Of a stretch of DNA of 64,000 nucleotides, positions 8,526-17,235 are shown piece by piece. The first letter of the stretch is position 1. Each line of letters opens with the position of its first letter. The notes under the pieces are model-generated. The model saw only the letters and a program-made list of their open reading frames with translations, did no database searches and was not told the DNA's origin. Source of the DNA: VXPW01 sp965215575 (lineage in GTDB: Bacteria > Pseudomonadota > Alphaproteobacteria > TMED109); contig OZ244069.1 in the NCBI GenBank assembly GCA_965215575.1, positions 1,426,001-1,490,000 on the forward strand. The letters are read 5' to 3'. Position numbers and translations under genes: made by a program.

Positions 8526-10303
8526 GGGCTACCCCGGATATCTCACCAGCGGGGGGTGCATGGAGCGGAAACGCGTGGTACAGGTAAGAAAGACAACCCC
8601 TTACCGGCCATGACGGAGCCACCCCATGCACACAGACTGTACCTCGACGCAACTGGCGTTTGAAGGCCTTGGCCGGCGTGCGGTGGTAGGCCGGTTCGAC
8701 GGCGGCCGGCTGACGACCGATGGCGGCGTGTTGCTGCTGCGGGAGGTTGACCGGCGCTTCCGGGTGACGTCGCGGCTGGCGGCGTGCTTCCGCGACCACC
8801 GCGACCCGCGGCGGATCGAGCATCGCCTGGAGACGCTGGTGGCGCAGCGGGTGTTGGCCCTGGCGGCGGGCTACGAGGACCTCAACGACCATGACCGGCT
8901 GCGCGCCGACAGCGCCTTCGCGCTGGCGAGCGGGTGTGCGGACGTGACCGGGGAGGGGCGGCGGCGGGCGCGGGACCGGGGGCATGCGCTGGCGGGGTCG
9001 AGCACGCTGAACCGCCTGGAGCTCGGCGTACCGGAGGCGGCGGCGCAGGACCGCTACCAGCGGATTGCCGCCGACCGGGAAGCGATCGAGCGGCTGCTGG
9101 TGGACCTGTTCCTGGAGGCCCATGCCGCCCCGCCGGCGGAGATCGTACTCGATCTCGACGCCACCGACGATCCGCTGCACGGCCGCCAGGAGGGCCGGTT
9201 CTTCCACGGCTACTACGGGCACTACTGCTATCTCCCGCTGTACGTGACCTGCGGCGAGCACGTGCTGTGCGCCCGGCTGCGCCCGGCCGATATCGATGCG
9301 GCGGCGGGCGCGGTGGACGAACTGGCGCGGATCGTGCCGCAGATCCGCCGGCGCTGGCCCGGGACCCGGATCCGGGTGCGCGGCGATGCCGGGTTCTGCC
9401 GCGAGGACATCCTGCGCTGGTGCGAGGACGCCGGCCTCGAGTACGTGTTCGGGCTCGCGCGCAACGCCCGCCTGGAACCGTGGCTCGCGAAGGCGCTGCA
9501 CAAGTCCCGGCGGCGATGCGCCGCCACCGGCCGGGCCTCGCGGCGGTTCCGGGAATGCCGCTACCGCACGTTGACGTCCTGGAGCCGGGCCCGCCGGGTG
9601 GTCGGCAAGGCCGAGTGGCTGCCGGGGCTGCGCGGCGCCAACCCGCGCTTCGTGGTCACCAACATCCCGCGCCGCACCCTCGGGGCGCAGGCCCTCTACG
9701 AGGACCTGTACTGCGCCCGCGGCGACATGGAGAACCGGATCAAGGAACAGCAGCTGTGGCGGTTCGCCGACCGCACCTCGAGCGCGACGATGCGCGCCAA
9801 CCAGCTGCGGCTGACCTTCTCCGCGTTCGCCGGCGCCCTGCTCACCCTCCTGCGCCAGGTCGGGCTGCAGGGCACGGCGCTGGCCCGCGCCCGCGCCGAC
9901 ACCATCCGCGCCCGGCTGCTGAAGGTCGCCGCACGCATCACCGTCACCGTCCGCAGGATCCGGGTCGCGTTCCCGTCCGGCTACCCGCTGCAGGAGCTGT
10001 TCGCGCACGTGCTCGCCGCCCTGCGCGCGCCGCCGGTACGCGCGGGGCCCGCCTGACCCCGCCTGCAGCGGTCCTGCCCCCTCCTGCCGCACGCGCCGCG
10101 ACCGGCGCCACGGAGGCCGTCTGCCCGGCGCCCGCCATCCAGCGTGACCCGCGCCCGGAATCCGCATTGCCGGGCTCTGTCGCGCCCGATTCCGGCGGCC
10201 CCGGGCCGCCGGGCACGCCGCCAACGGCTTCGAAACCCCCGACACCGCCCGCCGACGCCTTGAGCCGGCGGCGGCAGGTCCGGTGGTGAGCGAAGCGGGC
10301 TAG
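8526..10303 (+). mobile_element. IS1380-family insertion sequence, apparently complete
   Basis: One long transposase gene sits between imperfect inverted ends. The left end GGGCTACCCCGGATATCTCA (from 8526) and the complement of the right end GGCCTAGCCCGCTTCGCTCA (from 10306) share about 16 of 20 positions and both continue CCA. A GGGCTA is found at 8526-8531 and again at 10297-10302, so part of the apparent match may instead be a target duplication. Exact ends are uncertain by a few bases. The stretch after the transposase stop (10057-10283) is very GC-rich and codes for nothing recognisable. Confidence 0.7.
8626..10056 (+). CDS. IS1380-family transposase
   Basis: A 476-residue DDE transposase of normal family length with no internal stop or frameshift, so it may be active. 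Family landmarks are DLDATDDPLHG near residue 180 (first Asp), RVRGDAGFC near 248 (second Asp) and DMENRIKEQ near 366 (the Glu). GC content is higher and Arg/Ala usage heavier than in the flanking genes, as expected for an acquired element. It lies just upstream of the Mo-hydroxylase promoter region and does not appear to interrupt a gene. Confidence 0.93.
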   Translation: MHTDCTSTQLAFEGLGRRAVVGRFDGGRLTTDGGVLLLREVDRRFRVTSRLAACFRDHRDPRRIEHRLETLVAQRVLALAAGYEDLNDHDRLRADSAFALASGCADVTGEGRRRARDRGHALAGSSTLNRLELGVPEAAAQDRYQRIAADREAIERLLVDLFLEAHAAPPAEIVLDLDATDDPLHGRQEGRFFHGYYGHYCYLPLYVTCGEHVLCARLRPADIDAAAGAVDELARIVPQIRRRWPGTRIRVRGDAGFCREDILRWCEDAGLEYVFGLARNARLEPWLAKALHKSRRRCAATGRASRRFRECRYRTLTSWSRARRVVGKAEWLPGLRGANPRFVVTNIPRRTLGAQALYEDLYCARGDMENRIKEQQLWRFADRTSSATMRANQLRLTFSAFAGALLTLLRQVGLQGTALARARADTIRARLLKVAARITVTVRRIRVAFPSGYPLQELFAHVLAALRAPPVRAGPA

Positions 10304-10306
10304 GCC

Positions 10307-10695
10307 TTGCCCATGCAGCGGGGCAAGCGGCACAGGGCAGAACTCCTGGATGGCCAATACCCCGCGCGTTGGGCGGCAGGGCCGTTGGCCGTTGCCGGGA
10401 TGCAGTGCCGTGCATGGAGACGGCGAAGGACCCTCAAGCTGCCATGCCTCGCGTGCCCAATCCTGTCGCTCCCAGATCGTTGGGAAAGCTGTCCGGGACG
10501 GCATTCCCCGCGCGTGGAGTTATTCGGGAAACTGGAACGGAAATCCTCGGCTGCGTCTTGCGACTGTCAGCGTGGGGGACATCCGTGAAGAGCGGGTGCT
10601 TCATCTCGGCGTGCTCTCGACGGGTCCAGGTGCCGAAGGGCGCTTGGGCGATGGTGTTAGCCTGCCCGTCGAGCTGCAGCGACCGGGGGGTACCC
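10307..10695. other. Intergenic, no gene seen
   Basis: 389 bp between the IS element and the dienelactone hydrolase. I see no coding sequence with family character. The run GGGGGG at 10685-10690, just before the ATG at 10696, can serve as ribosome binding site. Confidence 0.5.
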
Positions 10696-11574
10696 ATGTG
10701 CGACGAGAGAACACTCCGTGACGCCGAGAACTACCTGCGTGAATCGGGGAACCTGACCCGGCGCAAGTTCGGGGCGCTGTCGCTCGGGACGGGACTTGCC
10801 ACGCTCCTGCCGCGGCCGGCGGCCGCGCTTCAGGTGACGGCAGCGCATGTTGAGGTGCCGACACCCGACGGCGTTGCGGACTGTCACTTCGTGCATCCCT
10901 CGACCGGCGCTCATCCGGGCGTGCTGATCTGGCCCGACGCGCTCGGCCTGCGGCCCGCCTTCGAGCTGATGGGGAGGCGGCTTGCGGAATCGGGGTATGC
11001 GGTGCTGGTTGTCAATTCGTACTACCGCAACGTGCGTTCTCCCGTCATGCCGGAGGGCGCCTCGTTTCGGGACCAAGCGACGCGAGAGAAGATCTTTCCT
11101 CTGATGCGCTCCCTGAGCCCGGAGACCAATGTGACGGATGCGAGAGCCTTCATCGCGTTCCTGGACAGCCAGGATGCGGTGGCCAGCGACCGCAAGATGG
11201 GGACCACGGGATACTGCATGGGCGGCGCCATGACCATGCGCACCGCAGCGGCATTCCCCGACCGGATTGGTGCCGGCGCATCGTTTCACGGCGGCAGGCT
11301 CGTGACCGATGGCCCCGACAGTCCGCATCTACTCGTCGACAAGATGCGCGCACACTATCTCCTCGCGATCGCCGAGAACGACGACGCGAAGGATCCCGAG
11401 GCCAAGACCGTGCTCCGGGAGGCGTTTGCCGCCGCTGGACTGCCCGCGGAGATCGAGGTCTACGCCGGTACCCTTCACGGCTGGTGCTCTCTGGATTCCA
11501 CTGTGTACAACGAATCGCAGGCGGAGCGGGCGTGGAGCCGGCTGCTGGTCCTGCTCGAGGCCGCCCTGGCGTGA
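10696..11574 (+). CDS. Dienelactone hydrolase family protein, Tat-exported
   Basis: A 292-residue alpha/beta hydrolase. The N-terminus has a twin-arginine signal TRRKFGALSLGTGLATLL ending near PAAA, so it acts in the periplasm, unlike most dienelactone hydrolases. The triad is visible: nucleophile C174 in TTGYCMGGAM (GxCxGG elbow), an acid in AENDDAKD (about 227-234), and H261 in GTLHGW. Cys as nucleophile is typical of the DLH family, which opens lactones or small esters. It stands alone, so the substrate is unknown. Start chosen for the G-rich ribosome binding site and the signal peptide. Confidence 0.87.
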   Translation: MCDERTLRDAENYLRESGNLTRRKFGALSLGTGLATLLPRPAAALQVTAAHVEVPTPDGVADCHFVHPSTGAHPGVLIWPDALGLRPAFELMGRRLAESGYAVLVVNSYYRNVRSPVMPEGASFRDQATREKIFPLMRSLSPETNVTDARAFIAFLDSQDAVASDRKMGTTGYCMGGAMTMRTAAAFPDRIGAGASFHGGRLVTDGPDSPHLLVDKMRAHYLLAIAENDDAKDPEAKTVLREAFAAAGLPAEIEVYAGTLHGWCSLDSTVYNESQAERAWSRLLVLLEAALA

Positions 11575-11910
11575 GGCAAGAGGCGCGCCGGGGGGAAAGC
11601 GCCCTGCAAAGCCAAGCTTGGTCACGGTAGCCACGTCATGCCTTGCGCGGAGGGGGTCCGTGCACCAGGTCGATGGAAACGGTTGCCTGCCACGAGATGC
11701 AGTGCACGGCCTCGGTCATGCAGAGGATGCCCGGTTGCGACACGGAACACTTGTGCGGAGAAACGCCGGCTGCAGCGCTCGCATCGCTCGCTGGCGCAGG
11801 CGGGTTTCGTGACCGGCCGCCTGAGTTTCTGAAGCTTCCGCGACGCGGCAGCGTCTAGAGAGCCGCATCTGGCACCGAGTGACAGCTGCTTTCGGTTTGC
11901 TAGCAGCGTC
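11575..11910. other. Convergent intergenic region, no gene seen
   Basis: About 335 bp between two convergent genes. No coding signature, tRNA or clear terminator hairpin seen. Confidence 0.5.
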
Positions 11911-12813
11911 CTAACAGGGATCCCTGGCGTCCATCCAGTCCGCCACGGGGTAAGTAATCGATTCGCATTTCAACCAGTGGTCCACAATCCATACGCCATC
12001 GCGGAGGCCGTGGACGTAAAGCCCTTCTTCCCGGCTAATTCCACGGTCGGTTGGTCTGGTCTCAACCCATTGTCCGTGTTTTTTTCCCTTTAGCAGGTTT
12101 CCTGCGTGCGCAACCGACGTTCTGTAGTTCCGATTCGACGTCCCCGTCAATACGCCCTCTCCGTCAGCTAAGCCGCCCCGGCAAGATCCGGACCAACTTG
12201 CGCTCTCGTGGGTTGGGTAGCCTATCCAGCGGGTCGCATCCAAGTACCAGAAATAGCATCCTGGCTGGTTCGATAATTCAGTCCAACAATTGAACCAGAG
12301 TGGCTGGCCGAGTTCGTTCTGTCCCGGGCATTTCACGTCCAGCATTACCGTGGCGGGCCCCTCCTCGCCCGCTGTCGGCACCGAGACACCCGCATCTTGG
12401 GCACGCCCCGCACCGCCTGCCTGTGGCGGCTGCGAGCAGCGCACGAACTCGACTCTGCACCTGACGTCGTCGGCGCGGCACTCTGTGAGAGCGTCCCGCA
12501 CTGCCATGGCTCGCATCGCGCCCCACCCGATGCTGTAGTTGTTCTCGTTGCCGATTACGAGCGCTCCGCAGGCCTCGCGGAACTGACCTATCTCTTGGCA
12601 GTCGCGGCCGCCATACGCTTGGCATTGGTTGAGCGACTCCGCCATTGCCTCTTGGGCGCTGTCAACGCGCCACGCGATACCCCAGGCATAGTGGCCGCCA
12701 GCTTCCTGCGACAGGGCAATCGAGCCATAGGGCTCTTCGGCATGCAGCGGAGTGGAAACCCCGACGATCACGGCGGCGAGCGCACAAATCCGAAACTTCT
12801 TCATGGGGGCCAT
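11911..12813 (-). CDS. Secreted DUF4189 protein with MORN-like C-terminal repeats
   Basis: A 300-residue protein with a Sec signal peptide (KKFRICALAAVIVG, cleavage near LHA-EE). Residues about 28-110 match DUF4189: YGSIALS, AWGIAWR, repeated Cys, and GNENNYSIGWG, the small secreted domain common in proteobacteria and mycobacteria. A linker follows, then a C-terminal half with short MORN-like units (GGLADGEGVL, GKKHGQWVE, GLRDGVWIVDHW). The whole protein has about a dozen cysteines, suggesting disulfides. Function unknown. A second in-frame ATG at 12804 gives a more typical signal peptide start. Confidence 0.75.
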   Translation of the reverse strand: MAPMKKFRICALAAVIVGVSTPLHAEEPYGSIALSQEAGGHYAWGIAWRVDSAQEAMAESLNQCQAYGGRDCQEIGQFREACGALVIGNENNYSIGWGAMRAMAVRDALTECRADDVRCRVEFVRCSQPPQAGGAGRAQDAGVSVPTAGEEGPATVMLDVKCPGQNELGQPLWFNCWTELSNQPGCYFWYLDATRWIGYPTHESASWSGSCRGGLADGEGVLTGTSNRNYRTSVAHAGNLLKGKKHGQWVETRPTDRGISREEGLYVHGLRDGVWIVDHWLKCESITYPVADWMDARDPC

Positions 12814-12978
12814 CGATTACGTGGGTCTTCGGCAGGAAGGCGAACAACGGAAGCCTGAAGGCAGCAGGATAGCCAGCGAGTGGTCGCGCCGCGGGCTTGA
12901 AGGACAGCCAGTGGTCGGACATGGCTTCAAGATAGGGACCTGCTCGGCTGCGACGGAGGAGCGGTTAACGGCGGGCCA

Positions 12979-13365
12979 TTACCAGATGATCTTGCCCGGG
13001 TCGCCCTTGTAGAGCGATCGGATGTAGGCGATCACTTTCCAGGTCTCCTCGTCGCTCAGACTGCTCGACCAGCCCACCATCGTGGTGCCCTTACGTCCCT
13101 TGGAAATCGCCTTGAAAATGGTCTTGTCGGTCGGTCGGTACACCCACTGGTCGTCCGTCAAATCCGGACCGACTGCGCCTCCCGCTTCCTTCCCGTGACA
13201 GGCGTAGCAGCCCGTCTTTGCCCACAATTGTTTTCCTTCAGCAATCGCCTCGGGATCACCCGTGAAGGGATTCGTGTCGCCGGCAGCATCGGCTGGTGAC
13301 GCACTGCAGACGATCGCGGCCACACTGGCGCAGAGCAGGACTTTGAGAACAGGCTTGAAACGCAT
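12979..13365 (-). CDS. Periplasmic c-type cytochrome, partner of the PQQ dehydrogenase
   Basis: A 128-residue protein with a cleavable signal peptide (MRFKPVLKVLLCASVAAIVC, then SPADA). One heme attachment site CYACH lies near residue 53, and a likely axial Met occurs in TTMVGW near 97. The C-terminal helix WKVIAYIRSLY is typical of small class I cytochromes c. It lies 107 bp downstream of the PQQ-dependent dehydrogenase on the same strand and is its obvious electron acceptor, as XoxG or ExaB-like cytochromes are for their dehydrogenases. Confidence 0.87.
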   Translation of the reverse strand: MRFKPVLKVLLCASVAAIVCSASPADAAGDTNPFTGDPEAIAEGKQLWAKTGCYACHGKEAGGAVGPDLTDDQWVYRPTDKTIFKAISKGRKGTTMVGWSSSLSDEETWKVIAYIRSLYKGDPGKIIW

Positions 13366-13399
13366 GCTGCGAGGTTCCTGGCGAAGGGTATGAGGCGTA

Positions 13400-13430
13400 G
13401 ACCTCGGGGGGCAGTGCTCCCCCCGAGGTC
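13400..13430 (-). promoter_or_regulatory. Strong perfect hairpin between PQQ dehydrogenase and cytochrome c
   Basis: Arms GACCTCGGGGGG (13400-13411) and CCCCCCGAGGTC (13419-13430) are a perfect 12-bp stem with a 7-base loop. No T-tract follows on the minus strand, so it is more likely a partial terminator or an mRNA-stabilising stem that sets the dehydrogenase:cytochrome ratio than a full terminator. Confidence 0.65.
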
Positions 13431-13472
13431 CTCTGGAGACAGCGATTCAGCTTGGGCTGACGCTGTCCCGCA

Positions 13473-15197
13473 TTATCGGTCGAACAGGCCGAACACCATC
13501 AGGTAACCGCCCTTGCGGCTGTCCTTCAGCTGCGGGGCGCCGCCTTTTCCGAAGATCGCCCAGCCGGTCCAGCCTCCGAACCCAGCCGGGACGGCAACGT
13601 ACTGCCGACCGTCAATGGCGTAGGTCATGGGGCTGCCGAAAATGCCGGTGCCGATGTTGTAGGAAAAGACCTCTTCGCCGGTGTCCTGCTTGTACGCCTT
13701 GAACTGGCCCTCAGGCGTGCCCGCGAACACCAAGCCGCCGCCCGTGGTGAGCAGTCCGCTGGTGTAGGGCGAGGGTGCCTTGACGGTCCAGGCCTTGTCA
13801 CCGGTTCGTCCATCGAATGCCACCAACTGCCCGTAGCCTGGGTTCCAGCCGATCGTGCCGATACCCCAGTAGGGCTTGCCGACGGTGCGTACTGGCGGGT
13901 TCAACCCCTCGCCGAGCGGAGCGCTCTTGATGTCCACGCAGATCTCACGGCTGGGTACGAAGATCATCTTGGTGTGGGGGTTGACCGACATCGGGTTCCA
14001 CCACTTACCGCCCTCGGACGCCGGACAGATGTCCTTCGCCTCGTAGTCGTAGCGTGGCGTCTTTTCAGGGTTGACGATGGGTCGTCCTTCCGGCGTAAAC
14101 CCGGTCATCCAGTTCACCTTGGAAATCGGGACACCCCAGACGAAGCTGCTATCCGTCCGGTCGATCGCGTACAGAAGGCCGTTGCGGTCGCCGTGGAAGT
14201 AGAGCTTCCGGCCGTCGACATCCATCAGGACCGGCTCATTGTTGCCGTCGTAGTCCCAGACGTCGTGCGGCGTGTACTGGTACCAGTGCTTGATCTCTCC
14301 GGTGGCGGGATCAAGGGCCAGGGTGGTGTTGGAGTAAAGGTTGTCCCCTGGACGGTTGGTGCCGTCCCAGTCGGGGTTCGGGTTACCGGTGCCCCAGTAG
14401 AGGGTATCGAGCTCGGGGTCATAGGAACCGGTGATCCATGCGGATGCACCACCGTAAGCCGCGGACTCGGCACTGCCCCAGCTGTCATGGTTCGGCTCAC
14501 CCGGTGCCGGGGTGGTGTACCGGCGCCACGCCTGCTCACCGGTTTCCGCGTCAAGTGCTTCGATGTAGAGCCGCGTCGGATATTCTGCTCCGGAAAGCCC
14601 CACGATCACGTTGCCTTTCACGACCAGGGGGGCAACGGTCATCGTGTAGGCCTCTTCCCAGTTCCCGATGTTCTGGTGCCAGACGACCTCCCCGGTCTTG
14701 GCGTCAAGGGCCACCACGTCGGCGTCCGGCGTCGCCACGTAGACCTTGTCGTGGTACAGCGCAACGCCCCGGTTGCCGATGTCGCAGCACATGTTGCCGG
14801 CAACCCCTTCCGGAATCTCGTCGTAGTAGCGCCAGATTTCATCACCGGTACGGGCATCGATCGCAAATGTCCGGCCATGCGATGCGGTTGCGTACATCAC
14901 GCCATTGTTGACGAGCGGGGTCGTGTTCTGGGCGTCAAGCACGCCGAACGAGAACGTCCACTTTGGTACCAGGCGTTTGATCGTATGGGAATTGATCTGG
15001 CTAAGTGGGCTGTACCGCGTGCCGGAGTAGTCCCGCGGCGCCATGAGCCAGTTGTTGGGATCCTGGGCCGCTTCGAGCAGCATCTCGTCGGTTACGTAGT
15101 CCTGCGCGTACGCCGGGCTTGTAACCAATGCCACCGTGCCGGCGACGAGAGCTCCCAAAATGAGAGAGCCGGTCGTCCGAACGGTCTGAGTAATCAT
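13473..15197 (-). CDS. PQQ-dependent alcohol dehydrogenase, lanthanide-type DxD motif
   Basis: A 574-residue periplasmic quinoprotein with a signal peptide (GSLILGALVAGTVALV, cleavage after AYA). Family landmarks: vicinal disulfide C137-C138 in NMCCDIG, metal ligand E205 in SGAEYPTR, N272 in WGTGNPNPD, catalytic D315 in PHDVWDYDG, and repeated tryptophan-docking motifs such as ALDAKTGEVVW. The extra Asp at 317 (D-Y-D) is the residue tied to lanthanide binding in XoxF/ExaF/PedH; calcium MxaF has Ala there. Lanthanide dependence is therefore inferred. It oxidises primary alcohols and feeds the downstream cytochrome c. A perfect AGGAGG precedes the ATG. No pqq synthesis genes in the window. Confidence 0.9.
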   Translation of the reverse strand: MITQTVRTTGSLILGALVAGTVALVTSPAYAQDYVTDEMLLEAAQDPNNWLMAPRDYSGTRYSPLSQINSHTIKRLVPKWTFSFGVLDAQNTTPLVNNGVMYATASHGRTFAIDARTGDEIWRYYDEIPEGVAGNMCCDIGNRGVALYHDKVYVATPDADVVALDAKTGEVVWHQNIGNWEEAYTMTVAPLVVKGNVIVGLSGAEYPTRLYIEALDAETGEQAWRRYTTPAPGEPNHDSWGSAESAAYGGASAWITGSYDPELDTLYWGTGNPNPDWDGTNRPGDNLYSNTTLALDPATGEIKHWYQYTPHDVWDYDGNNEPVLMDVDGRKLYFHGDRNGLLYAIDRTDSSFVWGVPISKVNWMTGFTPEGRPIVNPEKTPRYDYEAKDICPASEGGKWWNPMSVNPHTKMIFVPSREICVDIKSAPLGEGLNPPVRTVGKPYWGIGTIGWNPGYGQLVAFDGRTGDKAWTVKAPSPYTSGLLTTGGGLVFAGTPEGQFKAYKQDTGEEVFSYNIGTGIFGSPMTYAIDGRQYVAVPAGFGGWTGWAIFGKGGAPQLKDSRKGGYLMVFGLFDR

Positions 15198-15367
15198 TGT
15201 CTGTTCCTCCTGTCGAGGATGTTGGTTCATCCTCATTGGGCGGCAGCATAGGACGCAGGGCCTCGCGACGGAATTAGTGCTGCGTCGCGCCGACAAGGTT
15301 GTGTCGGGGTTATGCCTCCTTCGACGCCCTGATCCGCTCCGCGATGACCGTCCCTCTGACAGGGCGC

Positions 15368-15811
15368 CTACGTAGACGCCAAAGCGATGAAGGGATTTCG
15401 TATCACTACCGTGCCGTACATCCGCTCGTGCTGGAAGTCTTCGGACAGCAATTCTTCGATACCGTGCACTTCTGCGTAGGCCCAAATGTGCGCATCAAAC
15501 CATGACAGGCCATAGGCGGCCGCACCGCGGAGCGCCGCTCGCAGCACAGCGTCGTCGGGATAGATGATCGGAAACTCCGCCATGAATTCTTCCGCTTCCC
15601 GACATGCGTCGGCGGCATCCAGCAATTGGCTTTGAGGCCCGCCCCGGGTTGTTGCGGCGACGAACTCCACGATCGCCTGATGAGGAATTCGCGCTCTGCC
15701 GCTCGCGATGCCCTCGCGAAGAACTTCGACCGCAATCGCCTGTTTGTCCGGGAACCGGTTGTCGTGGCGATACACCAAGACGTTGGTGTCAATCAGCGTC
15801 TTGGCGGCCAC
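15368..15811 (-). CDS. PIN-domain toxin (VapC family)
   Basis: A 147-residue PIN ribonuclease. KTLIDTNVLVYRHD gives the first acidic residue (D of IDTN), IVEFVAAT the Glu region, and SWFDAHIWAYAE the late Asp, so the acidic pocket is intact. The start is a GTG at 15811 inside the 3' end of the AbrB-type antitoxin, a 23-bp overlap typical of TA operons. Family toxins cleave tRNA or rRNA. Appears functional. Confidence 0.87.
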   Translation of the reverse strand: MAAKTLIDTNVLVYRHDNRFPDKQAIAVEVLREGIASGRARIPHQAIVEFVAATTRGGPQSQLLDAADACREAEEFMAEFPIIYPDDAVLRAALRGAAAYGLSWFDAHIWAYAEVHGIEELLSEDFQHERMYGTVVIRNPFIALAST

Positions 15812-16085
15812 GCTCGTAGAGTTCCTCCCTGGTCCAGCCGCGAGAGCCCACGCGACGAGCCTGCTGACCCGCCTCACGTGCCCGTTGCCGGGCAGTCGCC
15901 GCGTCGAACAGCCGCAGGCGTGCATCGATGTCGAGTGCACTGGTTTCCGGGGTGACTTTGGCGGGCACAACGCGAATGATTTCGCCGGCCCCCTCGAAAC
16001 GGATGTCATCGCCGGGTTGGATTCCGTACCGCTCTGCGAGCGCCTTCGGTACGGTTACTTGGAGTTTGCTGGTGACTTTGCTCAT
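15789..16085 (-). CDS. AbrB/MazE-type antitoxin paired with PIN toxin
   Basis: A 98-residue protein beginning MSKVTSKLQVTVPKALAERY, the swapped-hairpin AbrB/SpoVT DNA-binding fold. A central region (PGDDIRFEGAGEIIRVVP) completes the fold, and the charged C-terminal helix (TREELYERGRQ) would wrap the toxin. First gene of the pair. Two palindromes immediately upstream are probable autoregulatory operators. Confidence 0.87.
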   Translation of the reverse strand: MSKVTSKLQVTVPKALAERYGIQPGDDIRFEGAGEIIRVVPAKVTPETSALDIDARLRLFDAATARQRAREAGQQARRVGSRGWTREELYERGRQDAD

Positions 16086-16086
16086 A

Positions 16087-16122
16087 TCCTTACTCTAGTA
16101 AGGACAATATCCTTGTCAAGGA
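16087..16122 (-). promoter_or_regulatory. Tandem palindromic operators of the AbrB/PIN module
   Basis: Two inverted repeats share the half-site TCCTT: TCCTTAC-TCTA-GTAAGGA at 16087-16104 and TCCTTG-T-CAAGGA at 16110-16122. They start right upstream of the antitoxin ATG (16085), where AbrB-type antitoxin-toxin complexes normally bind to repress their own promoter. Confidence 0.65.
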
Positions 16123-16258
16123 GACGGCCAACCGCGGGCGCCTTGGTGGTGCGGTTGAACGCCGAAGCTCGGATAGGATGACTCGGCAACAAAGCCACCA
16201 CCCATGGGCAATACCGGTGCCGATGAACAGTCCGACGCGCCGAGCGCGCAACGGGCGG

Positions 16259-16930
16259 TTACCCTGCGCGCGGCACTGCCACCCCGATGAAACTGTCGCG
16301 GGTGACTAGGCCCGCCAGTTCGTCCTCGTTCATGCCGTCGGTGCCAGCCGGGCGCATCGGAAGGATCATGTACCGCATGTCGGCGGTACTGTCGTGGACC
16401 CGGATGTCGACGTTGGAGTCGATTTCAGTCCCAAACTCGGCCAGCACCCGGCGCGGCTCGCGCACCGCACGGCGGCGGTAGTTGCGCGATTTGTACCAGT
16501 CGGGCGGGATGCCGATCAGGAACTTCGGGTAGCACGAGCAGAGGGTGCATACCACGAGGTTGTGGGTCTCGGGCGTGTTTTCCATCACGAGGATCGGGAT
16601 GGGTCCGATGTCGATGCCGAGTTCTGCCGCCGCGGCCTTCGAGTCGTCCAGGAGACGCTGGCGAAAGCCGCCGTCGACCCATGCTCGCGCCACGAGCTGT
16701 GCACCGCGACTAGAGTCAATGCTGTCCATGCGCTCGACCTGAGCGCGCATGTCATCGGCGCTGAAGACCCCCTTCTCGATCAGGAGCGAGGTCACCGCCA
16801 TCTGCATCACCTGGTGGTGGGCGAGCGGGGTGTCCTCCAGGTCCGGCTGCGGGGGATGGTGGTGTGTCGGATCCACGTCATAGTCGTGGTGCTCGTGCTC
16901 GTGCGTGTGTCCGCCAGCCGGATCGTTCAT
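16259..16930 (-). CDS. Cobalt-type nitrile hydratase alpha / thiocyanate hydrolase gamma subunit
   Basis: The 223-residue metal-binding subunit has the cysteine claw VCTLCSCYP (C128, C131, C133). A Thr after the first Cys (CTLCSC) marks the cobalt form; iron enzymes have CSLCSC. The two outer-sphere cysteines become sulfinic and sulfenic acids in the mature enzyme. The N-terminus is unusually His-rich (HTHEHEHHDYDVDPTHHH, residues 8-25), suggesting metal loading. It overlaps the preceding gene by 4 bp. Because the beta subunit is split into two genes, thiocyanate hydrolase (scnC) or a ToyJKL-like three-subunit nitrile hydratase fit equally well. Confidence 0.9.
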   Translation of the reverse strand: MNDPAGGHTHEHEHHDYDVDPTHHHPPQPDLEDTPLAHHQVMQMAVTSLLIEKGVFSADDMRAQVERMDSIDSSRGAQLVARAWVDGGFRQRLLDDSKAAAAELGIDIGPIPILVMENTPETHNLVVCTLCSCYPKFLIGIPPDWYKSRNYRRRAVREPRRVLAEFGTEIDSNVDIRVHDSTADMRYMILPMRPAGTDGMNEDELAGLVTRDSFIGVAVPRAG

Positions 16931-17235
16931 GCTGCATCTCCCGGTACCGGCTCCAGCCAGTGCTCGTAGATTTCGATTTCTACGCGGTCGCGCGCGCCTT
17001 CCCGGGAATCGGGCCACAGCGAGCCGCTGGCGAAACCGACCCTGTAAAGCGTCTGCAGGGTGGCCTCCCGGGTCCCATAGGCGAGTTGCTCGGGATTGCG
17101 GAAACGTCCGCAGACCCGCTCCACTTCGCCGGTCTTTCCGCGGCAGTACCAGGGAGTGCGGACGTGTCCCGGAGGGAACCGTTCGCGGACCCGGACCCGC
17201 GCGCCCCGGGCGTACCTCGGCGACGGACGGCTCAC
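16927..17235 (-). CDS. Nitrile hydratase beta, C-terminal half as a separate subunit (ScnA-like)
   Basis: A 102-residue protein equal to the C-terminal SH3-like barrel of nitrile hydratase beta: YARGARVRVRERFPPGHVRT, PWYCRGKTGEVE, then LYRVGF, LWP and VEIEIYEHWLEP. In thiocyanate hydrolase the alpha subunit is this half. It overlaps both neighbours by 4 bp, so three chains are made in equal amounts. No activator or cobalt chaperone gene follows. Confidence 0.85.
   Translation of the reverse strand: MSRPSPRYARGARVRVRERFPPGHVRTPWYCRGKTGEVERVCGRFRNPEQLAYGTREATLQTLYRVGFASGSLWPDSREGARDRVEIEIYEHWLEPVPGDAA

Noticed and set aside
8934..10289. 451-residue frame overlapping the IS1380 transposase
   Set aside because: Out-of-frame shadow of the transposase, made of Arg/Ala/Gly only.
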